Assembly: GCA_964195945.1 (NCBI GenBank)
Contig: CAXMRC010000150.1
Span: 23,008 to 87,007, forward strand
Reading direction: 5' to 3'
Origin: JAAETI01 sp964195945
Lineage (GTDB): Bacteria > Actinomycetota > Acidimicrobiia > Spongiisociales > UBA5794
DNA length: 64,000 nt
Made by a program: the position numbers and the translations under genes. Positions 1-9,445 of this stretch are shown here, one piece after another (the stretch's first letter is position 1; the number at the start of each line of letters is the position of its first letter). Below the pieces are notes generated by a model, which worked only from the letters and a program-made list of their open reading frames with translations, was not told the origin of the DNA and searched no databases.

Positions 1-422
1 TGAACGACTTCGTTGCCGAAACCTTCCCCTTAACGGTCCAGAGTGGCTATTCATGCGCTGAACTCGGCGACGGGACCGCAGTCGCAAGGCTTGAGTTTGA
101 TCCAGTCAACGTCCGGCCGGGCGGCATTGTGCCGGGACCCGCAGTATTCGGCGTTGCCGACATATCGCTCTGGTATGCGATCTTCACCAAGATCGGCTTC
201 CAACCCATGGCAGTCACCAGCGACCTGACCATCCACTTTCTGCGGCCCGCTATCGGCGCCGCACTCTTGGCCAAATGCACGCTCACCAAAGTTGGCAAGC
301 GCCTGGCCCACGGCGAGATCCGCATCTGGGAGGAGGGTGGCGATCCGGACCGGCTCATCGCCTTTGCTTCGGGCGCGTATGCCTTGCCCGACCGCAGCGA
401 ACCGAATCACCTTCTGCACTAG
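1..422 (+). CDS. hotdog-fold thioesterase, PaaI/DUF4442-like (5' partial)
   Basis: The frame is open from base 3 to the stop at 420-422, so the gene begins upstream of the window; about 139 residues are visible. The segment 'GGIVPGPAVFGVADISLWYA' followed by 'TSDLTIHFLRPA' is the helix and strand pattern of PaaI-type hotdog acyl-CoA thioesterases, in which the central helix carries the catalytic acid and the later strand lines the acyl pocket. Such enzymes hydrolyse acyl-CoA thioesters in the cytoplasm. The downstream M24 peptidase starts 11 bases after the stop, so the two may be co-transcribed. The fold is fairly clear; the substrate is unknown. Confidence 0.75.
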   Translation, partial: NDFVAETFPLTVQSGYSCAELGDGTAVARLEFDPVNVRPGGIVPGPAVFGVADISLWYAIFTKIGFQPMAVTSDLTIHFLRPAIGAALLAKCTLTKVGKRLAHGEIRIWEEGGDPDRLIAFASGAYALPDRSEPNHLLH

Positions 423-432
423 GTTGCACATC

Positions 433-1653
433 ATGCGGACAGATACCCTCTCGCTGCGCCAGCAAAGCCAATTACACGACGATTGGCTCATTGCCAGGTT
501 GACCACCATCGTTCCGATGCTCATGGAGAGGGCGGGAATCGATTGTTGGGTCCTGATCGCTCGCGAATATAACGAAGACCCCGTGGTCAAGACCATGCTG
601 CCCGCAACGTGGCTGAACGCCCGCCGTCGCACCATCTTGGCCTTCACCGCTTATGGCGCTGAACGGGCGGCCATTTCTCGCTACGGCGTTGGCGCCGCGT
701 TCCCAGCCGGGTGGTCGCCGGAGGAACAGCCAGACCAGTGGGTGCGCCTTGCTGACTATCTCCGCGAGAAGAATCCGCAACGGATCGCGATCAATCGATC
801 GGCTACGTTCGCACTCGCTGATGGAATGAGCTCTGCAGAGTATGAGGCTATGGCTGCTGCGCTCCCAACGGATCTTCGATCTCGACTCGAACCTGGCGAC
901 GAACTAGCAATCGGGTGGTTGGAGACGAGGACGCCGGAAGAGATGGACGTCTATCCCGATGTTTGTTCACGGGCTCACGAAATCCTGAGAACGGCATTGT
1001 CGGCAGAGGTCATTCAGCCGGGAGTCACCACGACTCGCGACGTCGAATGGTGGTTGCGCCAGGAGGTGGAATATAGGGGCTATGGCACCTGGTTCCATCC
1101 ATCGGTGTCTCGTCAACACCCGACTCCCAGTGCAGATGAGATCATTCAGCCGGGCGACTTCGTTCACATCGACTTCGGAATCGTCTACCTAGGTCTGCAC
1201 ACTGATCAGCAGCAGCACGCATACGTTCTGCGCCCTGGTGAAACCGGTCCCCCCGATGGGCTACTGAGGGGCATGGCTGCGGGCAACCGGCTCCAGGACA
1301 TTGTGCTGAGCCACTTTCGTAGCGGGGCCACGGGCAATGACATCCTGCGGGATGCGCTCCACGAAGCTCACGCTGCAGGGCTGGAGGCGACCATATACAG
1401 CCACCCCATTGGGGTACACGGGCACGGTGCCGGTCCCACGATTGGTCTGTGGGATCAGCAAGATGGTGTCCCCGGCGCCGGCGACCATCCGGTAGCGGCG
1501 GACACTGCCTACTCGATCGAGTTGTCGGTTCTGGTTGATGTCGCAGAGTGGGGCGACCAGAAGGTACGCATCATGCTTGAAGAGGACGCCTACTTTGATG
1601 GCGAGAGCATCCAGTTCCTCGACGGGCGGCAAACGGATCTCTGGCTGATCTAA
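433..1653 (+). CDS. M24-family metallopeptidase (Xaa-Pro aminopeptidase-like)
   Basis: A 406-residue protein from the ATG at 433; an earlier in-frame start would run inside the preceding thioesterase gene, so 433 is preferred. The C-terminal two thirds is a pita-bread domain with the expected two-metal ligands: D247 (in HIDFG), D258 (in HTDQQ), a His cluster at 324/329/331 (SHPIGVHGHG), E363 (SIELSV) and E383. The first ~165 residues resemble the creatinase-type N-terminal domain. The family removes N-terminal residues ahead of proline or cleaves Xaa-Pro dipeptides, usually with Mn or Co. Exact specificity cannot be read from sequence. Confidence 0.85.
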   Translation: MRTDTLSLRQQSQLHDDWLIARLTTIVPMLMERAGIDCWVLIAREYNEDPVVKTMLPATWLNARRRTILAFTAYGAERAAISRYGVGAAFPAGWSPEEQPDQWVRLADYLREKNPQRIAINRSATFALADGMSSAEYEAMAAALPTDLRSRLEPGDELAIGWLETRTPEEMDVYPDVCSRAHEILRTALSAEVIQPGVTTTRDVEWWLRQEVEYRGYGTWFHPSVSRQHPTPSADEIIQPGDFVHIDFGIVYLGLHTDQQQHAYVLRPGETGPPDGLLRGMAAGNRLQDIVLSHFRSGATGNDILRDALHEAHAAGLEATIYSHPIGVHGHGAGPTIGLWDQQDGVPGAGDHPVAADTAYSIELSVLVDVAEWGDQKVRIMLEEDAYFDGESIQFLDGRQTDLWLI

Positions 1654-1754
1654 GACACAGCCGCAAGCTAGCCATGTCGGCTAGGGCTCAACGTCACCAA
1701 AGGTTCCACCCTTCGCGCCGGGATTCTTCTCGGTTTGTCAGATACGATCTTTCA

Positions 1755-2537
1755 ATGTTCAGACCCGCCGACAGTGAGCCAGCCGAGACACTCCGCGTCG
1801 TTCGCGAGGCAATGGGAACTGCCGTGACCATGGCCTTTCGGTCACCGGTGACCGATGATCTAGTCGACGGTGCCTATGCCCGGATCGAGCAGATTGAGGC
1901 CTCCTTCAGCACATTCCGACCCGATAGCGAGATCAGTCGGATCTCTCGCGGCGATCTTGCCGAGAGCGACGCTAGCGCCGAAGTACAAGGAGTCCTGCAG
2001 AGCTGCGCATCACTGCGTGTCCGTACCAACGGATGGTTCGAATTCGAACCCATGGACAAGGATGGTCGACGACTCGACCCTGCCGGCTACGTAAAGGGCT
2101 GGGCGGTAGAGCAGGCGATGGATTCGCTCACCGCGTCCGGGATAGCCGACGTCTTCATCTCGGCCGGGGGCGACATCGTTGCCCGATCATCCAGTGCGCC
2201 ATGGCGTATAGGCATCCAGCATCCACACGACCAAACCGCGACGGCGGCAACTCTCCTCATCAGCAACGAGGCGGTCGCAACATCCGGCCTCTACGAACGG
2301 GGTGCCCACATATGGGGAAAGACCGGTAGCCCCATTGCCGGTCTCCTCAGCGTCACGGTTGTTGGACCCGAGCTTGGAATTGCCGATGCGGCAGCTACCG
2401 CCCTGTTTGCCGCCGGCGACTCGCTCACTCCCGTGCTATCGAGATTTCCGGGATACGAGGCGTTGGTGATTACCGACAACGATGAGGTGCGGTGGACGAC
2501 GGGGCTCTCCTCGAAGCTGGCGTCGTCAGCCGACTGA
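1755..2537 (+). CDS. apbE: FAD:protein FMN transferase (ApbE family)
   Basis: About 260 residues from the ATG at 1755; upstream in-frame codons back to 1674 look non-conserved. The sequence shows the ApbE signatures: 'REAMGTAVTM' at the N-terminus, 'SRISR', 'LDPAGYVKGWAVEQA', 'ISAGGDIVAR' and 'VATSGLYERG'. ApbE transfers FMN from FAD to a Thr or Ser of target flavoproteins such as NqrB or RnfG, normally outside or at the membrane. No lipobox or clear signal peptide is visible at this start, so it may be a cytoplasmic variant. Its target is not encoded nearby; kynureninase follows after 58 bases. Confidence 0.85.
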   Translation: MFRPADSEPAETLRVVREAMGTAVTMAFRSPVTDDLVDGAYARIEQIEASFSTFRPDSEISRISRGDLAESDASAEVQGVLQSCASLRVRTNGWFEFEPMDKDGRRLDPAGYVKGWAVEQAMDSLTASGIADVFISAGGDIVARSSSAPWRIGIQHPHDQTATAATLLISNEAVATSGLYERGAHIWGKTGSPIAGLLSVTVVGPELGIADAAATALFAAGDSLTPVLSRFPGYEALVITDNDEVRWTTGLSSKLASSAD

Positions 2538-2595
2538 CCACAACCCATCGGCCCACAGTTGGTTACGCTCCAAGCACGCCTGCCAGGAGCATGAC

Positions 2596-3879
2596 ATGCC
2601 CGGAATACCACTTGGCCCGTTTGCGGATGACTCTGCTTATGCCGAAGCAGTCGCCCGCGACGGCACCGACCCGTTGCGCCAGTTCCGATCAGAGTTTGCG
2701 GCACAAGATCCCAGCCTGATCTACCTGGACGGGAACTCGCTGGGGCGCTTGCCGAACAGGACCGTGGAACTGATCCGGGACACGGTAGAGAACCAGTGGG
2801 GAACGCGACTGAATCGATCTTGGCGAGAACGCTGGTGGACCCAAGCCGACGCCATCGGCAGCATGATTGCACCCATCGTTGGCGCCGGCGGAAGCGACGT
2901 GATCGTCGCCGACTCAACATCAGTGGCTCTGTTCAAGCTGACTGTTGGTGCGTTGCGAGCGCGTCCCGATCGCGGCCGCATACTGACCGACGATCTCAAT
3001 TTCCCGACTGATCTCTATGTCACGTCGGCAGCCGCGGACCTTGCCGGCGGCCGCGAGGTTGTGATGGTTCCCTCGGCCGATGGCATCGCCGGGCCAGAAG
3101 ATGCTCTGCTTGCGGCCCTCGATGACGACACAGCCCTCCTTACTCTCTCCCATGTCGCCTTCAAGAGTGGCTATCTCTACGACATGGAACGTCTTACGAA
3201 GGCTGCCCACGATGTCGGCGCACTGGTGCTGTGGGATTTGAGCCATTCCGTTGGCGCCGTCCCGATCGATCTCACCGCAGCCGGGGTTGACCTGGCTGTC
3301 GGGTGTACGTACAAGTATCTGAACGGCGGCCCAGGGTCCCCGGCGTTCCTATATGTCTCCCGCTCCCTCGATATCGAGAATCCTCTTTCTGGCTGGTGGG
3401 GCCATACCGACCCGTTTGCCTTCGACACAGAATACGAACCGGCCGCTTCCATCAAACGGTTCCAGACCGGAACGATGCCGATCATTTCCATGGTCGCCAT
3501 CGAACCCGGCGTGACCTTGACCGCCAGGGCTGGGATGGATGCGATAAGGACCAAGTCCGTTGCGCTGAGCGAGTTCTTTGTTCAGCTCAGTGATCGACTT
3601 CTAGAACCGCTCGGTTTCACGGTTGCCTCTCCGCGAGACCCGGAGCAAAGAGGTTCCCACGTCTCGATGCGACACGCCGACGGCTGGCGCGTAAGCCAGG
3701 TGATGATTGACCACGCCAACCTGATCCCCGATTTCCGTCCTCCCGACAACATCCGCTTCGGGTTCGCACCGCTGTACACCAGCTTCCTGGATGTCCACAC
3801 AGCAGTCCTCCGCATCACTGAGCTGTTCGCAGCAGGCACTATGGCGCGGTATTCGTCGACGCGCGACACGGTGTCGTAG
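2596..3879 (+). CDS. kynU: kynureninase
   Basis: A 427-residue PLP enzyme of fold type I. It begins with the typical 'LIYLDGNSLGRLP' segment, contains 'LWDLSHSVGAVPIDL' (PLP-ring Asp) and the Schiff-base lysine region 'CTYKYLNGGPGSPAF', and ends with the C-terminal 'PDNIRFGFAPLYTSF' domain. It cleaves L-kynurenine or 3-hydroxykynurenine to (hydroxy)anthranilate and alanine in tryptophan degradation. The ATG at 2596 is chosen because conserved sequence begins there; an upstream in-frame start lies in the preceding apbE gene. No other kyn genes are adjacent. Confidence 0.92.
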   Translation: MPGIPLGPFADDSAYAEAVARDGTDPLRQFRSEFAAQDPSLIYLDGNSLGRLPNRTVELIRDTVENQWGTRLNRSWRERWWTQADAIGSMIAPIVGAGGSDVIVADSTSVALFKLTVGALRARPDRGRILTDDLNFPTDLYVTSAAADLAGGREVVMVPSADGIAGPEDALLAALDDDTALLTLSHVAFKSGYLYDMERLTKAAHDVGALVLWDLSHSVGAVPIDLTAAGVDLAVGCTYKYLNGGPGSPAFLYVSRSLDIENPLSGWWGHTDPFAFDTEYEPAASIKRFQTGTMPIISMVAIEPGVTLTARAGMDAIRTKSVALSEFFVQLSDRLLEPLGFTVASPRDPEQRGSHVSMRHADGWRVSQVMIDHANLIPDFRPPDNIRFGFAPLYTSFLDVHTAVLRITELFAAGTMARYSSTRDTVS

Positions 3880-3923
3880 GAGAACGTCTGCAATGTCCGT
3901 CGCGACCGGTAACGTCATCGACC

Positions 3924-4535
3924 ATGCATCCCAACGACGCCGTCACTCTCGCCGATTACCGACGTCAAGTTGCCGCGCTCTACGCAGAGGTACGCAATGG
4001 CGGATCTGACCGAGAGACTTGGGTCCAGTGGAGAAACGAGCGCGACCGGCTCTTCAAGTATCACCCGCAGAGCGCCGTCCCTGTTGCCGAGCGGGCAACC
4101 TTCGCTGGTCTTGAGTATTTCGACCACGATCCGGCGATGCGCTTTGAGGTGGCTCTCGAACCCGCCAACGCGATGCAGATAGACATCGGCCACAGCGGAG
4201 CGGGCAACACACCGTTCCTCCCGATCGGGGCTATCGCTCTGGAGGCACTCGGTAGCAAAGAGACGCTGACCGTCTACTGGCTTGACGCCTATGGGGGTGG
4301 GCTGTTCCTACCCTTTCGCGACGCAACGGCGGGAGACACGACATACGGCGGAGGTCGCTACCTTCTCGACACTGTGAAGGGAGCCGACCTTGGCGGAGAC
4401 GGCAGCACCAGCCTCGTCATCGATTTCAACTATGCCTACCACCCGAGTTGCGTTCACAACACCGAGTGGAGCTGTCCGCTGGCTCCGCCACAGAACCGCG
4501 TCGCATTAGCGATACCGGCGGGAGAGCGGCTCTAG
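3924..4535 (+). CDS. DUF1684 family protein
   Basis: A 203-residue cytoplasmic protein, no signal peptide. It carries the full DUF1684 hallmark set: an N-terminal 'WRNERDRLFKYHPQSAVP', a beta-rich middle, 'YGGGRYLLDTVKGAD', and a C-terminal 'VIDFNYAYHPSC' with 'CPLAPPQNRVALAIPAGE'. The paired conserved cysteines and His in the C-terminal motif are suggestive of a metal or active site, but the family has no established function. It ends in a 4-base convergent overlap with the EamA transporter gene on the other strand. Confidence 0.85.
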   Translation: MHPNDAVTLADYRRQVAALYAEVRNGGSDRETWVQWRNERDRLFKYHPQSAVPVAERATFAGLEYFDHDPAMRFEVALEPANAMQIDIGHSGAGNTPFLPIGAIALEALGSKETLTVYWLDAYGGGLFLPFRDATAGDTTYGGGRYLLDTVKGADLGGDGSTSLVIDFNYAYHPSCVHNTEWSCPLAPPQNRVALAIPAGERL

Positions 4536-5398
4536 CCCAGCCCGAACAGCACGACTGCTGCAATCCCGAGCCCGAAGCCTGTCATTTGCAGTGGTTTGAT
4601 CTTCTCTTTGGCCAGGAGCCAGGCGAGCAACACCGTGGGCCCAGGAGCTAAACCAATCACCGCCGCAACTACCGCAACTGGTCCCAGCTGATACGCCAGA
4701 ACACTGAGCAGGACTGCAAGGGCCGCAAGCAAGCCGACGCCAAGATCTGGCCAAATCGCGGCTCGCCTGGGGCGCACGAGCCGGCCCGAGAATCCCGCCA
4801 CGGTGAGCAACAGCAGCGTGGCCGTTATCTGCGAAACGACGCCTGGGGCGATTCCACTATCAGGGTGGGTCTGGCCAAAGAAGATGCCTGCAGACCCAAG
4901 AAACAGCCCGGCCAGTACGGCGATCCCCACCGCTTGTGGGACAGGAAACGCATCCTCCGAGGTATGACTTGAAGCGGCCACCAATGCCGCGGCGGGGAAC
5001 GCAATGAGCAATCCGAAAACCTCCAACTGAGACAACCGGTCGCCCAGCAAAGGACCGACGACCGCGGGAACAGCCATCGAGACCAGCCCGAGAACCGGGG
5101 CGACCACGGCCATTGGTCCCTTGCCCATGCCGACCATGATTAGGGGCAGCGCAACACCGATGGCGACACCGGCCGCGACGGCCCACCAGAAGTCGCTGCG
5201 CGTGAAGTGGTCGGGTAGGGCCAGGGGTATCACGGCTACCACCACCAGGACACCCAGGAGCGAACTGATCAGCGTGTAGGTAAGGGCACTGCTGGTTCTG
5301 CCATCCCTACGCAGGGTGACACCAGCTAGATAATCGGCAATGCCCAGCGAAATCGCGGACGCGATTGCGAGACTTAGCACCATCGGCGCGGTCTCCAT
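4532..5398 (-). CDS. EamA/DMT-superfamily transporter
   Basis: A 288-residue, highly hydrophobic protein with about ten transmembrane helices arranged as two EamA-like repeats of five (roughly residues 1-140 and 150-288). Glycine and proline-rich helix pairs such as 'AGVAIGVALPLIMVGMGKG' and 'AVIGLAPGPTVLLAWLLAKE' are characteristic of the drug/metabolite transporter superfamily. These carriers export or import small metabolites, amino acids or nucleotide sugars; the substrate cannot be inferred. It overlaps the DUF1684 gene tail-to-tail and is divergent from the following kinase gene. Confidence 0.85.
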   Translation of the reverse strand: METAPMVLSLAIASAISLGIADYLAGVTLRRDGRTSSALTYTLISSLLGVLVVVAVIPLALPDHFTRSDFWWAVAAGVAIGVALPLIMVGMGKGPMAVVAPVLGLVSMAVPAVVGPLLGDRLSQLEVFGLLIAFPAAALVAASSHTSEDAFPVPQAVGIAVLAGLFLGSAGIFFGQTHPDSGIAPGVVSQITATLLLLTVAGFSGRLVRPRRAAIWPDLGVGLLAALAVLLSVLAYQLGPVAVVAAVIGLAPGPTVLLAWLLAKEKIKPLQMTGFGLGIAAVVLFGLG

Positions 5399-5502
5399 TT
5401 CCCGTCGACTCCGCGACTGCTGGCTAGAAGCTAGCGTTTTCTGCGACGACCGACGAGTCTCCGCAGCTACACCTGCATGTGCGTCGCTCTAGTATTCCGT
5501 CT

Positions 5503-6411
5503 ATGTCAATTGTTGTTGTTGGAAGTATTGGAATCGATTTCGTCGCAGTTGCCCCTCGTCTGCCCAAGGTAGGCGAGACCGTTCTCGCATCACAGCCGTT
5601 ATACATCGGCCCTGGTGGCAAGGGATTCAATCAAGCTGTCGGCGTCGCCCGCCTCGGTGGAGCCGTGCGGTTCGCCACCAAGACCGGCAAAGGAGACCTA
5701 GGAAGACAGGCTCGGTCGTTTCTGGAAGGCGAAGGCCTGCTGGGTCCCCTCGCTCGCGAGTCTCAAACCGACAATCAGGTGGCATTGATCCTGGTCGATG
5801 ACAGCGGCCGAAACATGATCTCTGTCACACCAGGCGCGAGTACCGATGTTCTTCCATCTGATGTCGCCGACCTCGGCCTCAGCAGCGGGGACATTTTGTT
5901 GGCGCAGCTGGAGATACCCGTGCCCACCGTCACCGCAGCCGCTAACCATGCCAAAGGAGCTGGGGCAATGGTGGTTCTAAACCCCGCCCCAGCCACTCCC
6001 CTCCCCGATGATTTGTTGAGCCTCGTCGACATCGCAACACCCAATGAGACTGAACTATCGATTCTTACCGGAATGCCAACCGACACCACGAACCAGGTCG
6101 TTGCGGCAGGTGAACGTTTGCTTGAGATGGGTGTCGGTGCGGTAATAGCGACGATCGGCAGCAAGGGGTCCATCCACATCGACCACGCCGGGAGCACGAA
6201 ATACGATTCTATGCTGGTCGACGCGATTGACACCACGGGGGCTGGCGATGCGTTCAACGCTGGATTGGTAGTCGGGATGAGCCAGGATCTATCGCTTGCT
6301 GAGTCCATTGGCCTCGGTAATCGGGCTGGTGCCTACTGCGTGACCCACCTCGGTGTGCTCGACGGGCTGGCTACTGCCACGCAGCTTGCTGAGTTCACCA
6401 GCCGCCACTGA
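5503..6411 (+). CDS. PfkB-family sugar kinase, ribokinase-like
   Basis: About 302 residues. It starts 'MSIVVVGSIGIDFVA', the normal PfkB N-terminus; a GTG 24 bases upstream is an alternative. Substrate-binding 'GGKGFNQAVGVARLGG' and the C-terminal 'DTTGAGDAFNAGLVVGM' with the catalytic base Asp are intact, as is 'NPAPA' before the nucleotide site. Family members phosphorylate ribose or related sugars with ATP. The region matches ribokinase better than fructokinase, but no ribose transporter or regulator is adjacent, so the true substrate is uncertain. Confidence 0.85.
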   Translation: MSIVVVGSIGIDFVAVAPRLPKVGETVLASQPLYIGPGGKGFNQAVGVARLGGAVRFATKTGKGDLGRQARSFLEGEGLLGPLARESQTDNQVALILVDDSGRNMISVTPGASTDVLPSDVADLGLSSGDILLAQLEIPVPTVTAAANHAKGAGAMVVLNPAPATPLPDDLLSLVDIATPNETELSILTGMPTDTTNQVVAAGERLLEMGVGAVIATIGSKGSIHIDHAGSTKYDSMLVDAIDTTGAGDAFNAGLVVGMSQDLSLAESIGLGNRAGAYCVTHLGVLDGLATATQLAEFTSRH

Positions 6412-6526
6412 ATGGCTAGCTTTCCCGGGTCCGAACGGACCGCAGCGGGGCCGCCATCGGGACGCAATACCGGGGACCTTTGCCCCTTGTCCGGGACATG
6501 GCACCTTTGCGATTCTGTGTTCTCAC

Positions 6527-7843
6527 ATGAAATCCCTCATCGCCACTGCATTTCTGACCGCAAGTCTCTTTGTGATCGCCCCCTTGGCCACGGCACAAGC
6601 CGCAGACTCTGAGCCGGCAAGCACGGAGGACCTGTGGTACCCACCGTCGTCTAACGGGTCAACCAACATTGCGTTCTACTTCGTGTTCTCGGAGACATGC
6701 TCCCATTGCGCTGAAGCAGAGCCGTTTATTGATCACCTCGAGTCCACCTATGACTGGCTCGAGATCAGCAGGGTCAGCACCCAGGAGGCGACAGATGAAG
6801 AAATCGACACGGCTCTAACGCTTGCAGACGATGTCGGCGAAGATATCGTTGGCGTGCCAACATTTCTGTTTTGCGAACGTATGGAAGTGGGTTTCGACAC
6901 AATTGAGACCACGGGTGCCAGCATGGAAGAGGCTCTAGTTGGCTGTCACAACGCGGTCGCGGGCGCAGTCACCGAGGCGGACGCAACCGACGAGGACGAT
7001 CTCCACGTTCCCATTCTTGGCGACATCGACGCCAACGCAGTCTCGCTGCCACTCTTTACGGTGGCGATAGCCAGTCTCGACGCGTTCAACCCATGTGCGT
7101 TCTTTGTGCTCCTATTCCTTCTCAGCCTCCTGGTGCACGCAAGAAGCAGATGGCGGATGGCGCTGGTGGGTGGGGTTTTCGTCGTGATCTCGGGTGTTAT
7201 GTACTTTGCGTTCATGGCGGCGTGGCTCAATGTGTTCCTGGTGACTGGACAGCTGCGCTGGGTAACCACGGTCGCCGGCCTCATTGCGGTGACCCTTGCA
7301 GTGTTCAATATGAAGGATTACTTCTTCCCTGACACCGCGGGATCTCTCTCCATCCCTGAATCCGCCAAACCGGGTTTGTTCGCCCGGATGCGGAAGCTGA
7401 CGACCGGCGATGCCATGCCAACAGTTCTGTTGGGAACCATCGCATTGGCAGCCGTCGCCAATAGCTATGAACTCCTCTGCACAGCAGGCTTTCCTCTCGT
7501 CTTTACTCGAGTGCTCACACTGAATGATCTGCCAACGTCGACCTACTACGGCTACCTGGCGCTCTACAACGTTGTATACGTGATCCCTCTGATGACAATT
7601 GTCGGCGTATTTGTGTGGACGCTGGGATCTCGCAAGCTGTCCGAGAACGAGGGCAAGTTCCTCAAGTTGATGTCGGGGACCATGATGCTGGGGCTGGGAC
7701 TGTTGCTCCTCCTCAAGCCAGATCTCCTCGAAAACATGCTGGCCGCAGTCGGCATCATGGGACTCGCCATCGTCGTGGCTATTGCGATCTCATACGTTGA
7801 GCGCCGCCGACGCCGGGCTGCAGCAGACGTAAAGGCCGGATAG
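6527..7843 (+). CDS. secreted thioredoxin-fold domain fused to CcdA/DsbD-like membrane domain
   Basis: A 438-residue protein. A signal peptide spans residues 1-26 (cleavage near 'ATAQAA'), then a thioredoxin-like domain carries a CSHC site at C58-C61. After a linker, from about residue 190, come some seven to eight membrane helices with single cysteines in 'FNPCAFFVLL' and 'ELLCTAGFPLV', matching the pair of membrane cysteines used by CcdA/DsbD to pass electrons from cytoplasmic thioredoxin. The fusion suggests a self-contained conduit delivering reducing power to extracytoplasmic disulfides. The start at 6527 is fixed by the signal peptide. Confidence 0.8.
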   Translation: MKSLIATAFLTASLFVIAPLATAQAADSEPASTEDLWYPPSSNGSTNIAFYFVFSETCSHCAEAEPFIDHLESTYDWLEISRVSTQEATDEEIDTALTLADDVGEDIVGVPTFLFCERMEVGFDTIETTGASMEEALVGCHNAVAGAVTEADATDEDDLHVPILGDIDANAVSLPLFTVAIASLDAFNPCAFFVLLFLLSLLVHARSRWRMALVGGVFVVISGVMYFAFMAAWLNVFLVTGQLRWVTTVAGLIAVTLAVFNMKDYFFPDTAGSLSIPESAKPGLFARMRKLTTGDAMPTVLLGTIALAAVANSYELLCTAGFPLVFTRVLTLNDLPTSTYYGYLALYNVVYVIPLMTIVGVFVWTLGSRKLSENEGKFLKLMSGTMMLGLGLLLLLKPDLLENMLAAVGIMGLAIVVAIAISYVERRRRRAAADVKAG

Positions 7844-7927
7844 GCGCGCCAAACCGTCGAGTCCCTGTGAACATGCGCACAAACCGCAGTGGTAGCGTGG
7901 AGATATCCCTCAGAACCGAGATTGCAG

Positions 7928-9301
7928 CTAGCCGAGAGCGCGGTGCAAAAAGGCTGCCATCTCGGCCCTGGTCACTATTGAGTTGGGACAGAACCGATCA
8001 TTCTCGGGCGGGTTGCACCCCTTGGTAACGCCCGCGGCCGCCAGCGCCTCGATCGCCGATTCGAAGATCGAACCATCGTCGTCTGTGAAGCTGTCCCCGC
8101 CCGGGTCAACGTAGGAGAATGCACGCACCAAGAACGTGGCCATCTCGGCTCGGGTCAGGTTGCGATCAGGGCAGAAATTGGTGTTGGCGGGTGGATTGCA
8201 ACCTTTTGTGATGCCAGCCGCGGCCAATGATTCGATCGCTCTCTCAAACAGCGAATCGTTGTCATCGGCAAACTGATCAGTCCCACCCGGGTCGGGTAAC
8301 GACAATGCACGAGTGAGGAACGCGGCCATCTCGCCCCTGGTCACACCGTCCGTAGGGCAGAACCGGTCATTGGTGGGCGGGTTGCACCCTTGTGTGATGT
8401 TGGCGCTCGCCAACCAAATGATGTCGGACTCAAAGACGGAACTCTCGTCGTCGCGGAATGGCGGCACAAAGAACTCGGTGTCGTTACAGCCGACGCGTTC
8501 CGGGCCAAAGGCCAAGGAATCGAAGTGGATTTCGTTGTCGACCAACGATGCCTCTCCGCCGTAGTAGATGTCGAACCAGAAGCTTTTGATGTCAATGTCA
8601 GGTTCAGTCGCTCTTCGGAACGCGATGTCACTCTTCGCAAAGGCTTCGGTGCCATCGACCCAGCCTTGCAACGTTCCGTCGTGTACCCCTGGCGTGTTGA
8701 GATCGATGCGACCCTCGACGCAATACCACCTGCCGTGGTCGAGGGTCGCCACATCGGGATCCCATGTCCAGATATCCCCGCGCGTTGCCGGACTGTCGAG
8801 GTGATAGACGTAGAAACCGATCAAAGTCTTGTCATCCGGCCCATTCGGATACCCCGGCTGACCAAAGCTGGGATATGTACGAGAGAACAGCATCCTGGCC
8901 GAGAAACAGGGCTCCTCGGGTGTTGAGGGGCGGCCCCCCAGACAGTTGTAGTTGTAGAGCCCAGCGACACCGGGAAGCTTGCCTCGATTGGGCGGCTCAA
9001 CATAGAAACCCTCGGGGAACTGCACCCAGTAACGCCACCACAGCTCCTCAGGATCGCTGAGCCCGTGATCGGAAAAATCCCAATGACCGCTGCTCCCCCA
9101 GTGCTCGCCCGCGGGGATTACCGAGAGCAGTCCCGGTCCATCATGGCCAGCGGCGAGCGGAAGCATCCCCCAGCCGCCTGAGAAGACGTTCGCCGTACCG
9201 TCGCTAAATGACTCGTCAACCACAGTATTCGGGGCGTCGGCGCTGGCAGGTACAAGGCCAAGGAGCATGACGGCCAGTGCCACCGGAATCATCCGTCTCA
9301 T
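7928..9301 (-). CDS. secreted polysaccharide-lyase-like protein with three SLH repeats
   Basis: A 457-residue secreted protein. The start at 9301 gives a good signal peptide (MRRMIPVALAVMLLG, cleaved after ASA). Residues about 25-290 contain 'WWRYWVQFPEGF' and 'NRGKLPGVAGLYNY', resembling the beta-sandwich of PL14/PL20-type alginate or glucuronan lyases. Residues about 300-457 hold three SLH repeats, each with 'ITQGCNPP / ITKGCNPP / VTKGCNPP', an FCP turn and 'RGEMAAFL / RAEMATFL / RAEMAAFL', which anchor proteins to cell-wall polymers. Likely a cell-surface glycan-active or glycan-binding protein. The lyase assignment is tentative. Confidence 0.65.
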   Translation of the reverse strand: MRRMIPVALAVMLLGLVPASADAPNTVVDESFSDGTANVFSGGWGMLPLAAGHDGPGLLSVIPAGEHWGSSGHWDFSDHGLSDPEELWWRYWVQFPEGFYVEPPNRGKLPGVAGLYNYNCLGGRPSTPEEPCFSARMLFSRTYPSFGQPGYPNGPDDKTLIGFYVYHLDSPATRGDIWTWDPDVATLDHGRWYCVEGRIDLNTPGVHDGTLQGWVDGTEAFAKSDIAFRRATEPDIDIKSFWFDIYYGGEASLVDNEIHFDSLAFGPERVGCNDTEFFVPPFRDDESSVFESDIIWLASANITQGCNPPTNDRFCPTDGVTRGEMAAFLTRALSLPDPGGTDQFADDNDSLFERAIESLAAAGITKGCNPPANTNFCPDRNLTRAEMATFLVRAFSYVDPGGDSFTDDDGSIFESAIEALAAAGVTKGCNPPENDRFCPNSIVTRAEMAAFLHRALG

Positions 9302-9445
9302 CGATCTCCCTAACCACGATTGTGGCTGAGCGTAGACATACCCGGCCGGTAAGCGGAGGACCGAAATGCCAGCCAATAAGACAATGACTACAACGGCGAC
9401 GGTACATATTGATCAGACCGTCGCCCACTCAGAGTCCGACGTCGG

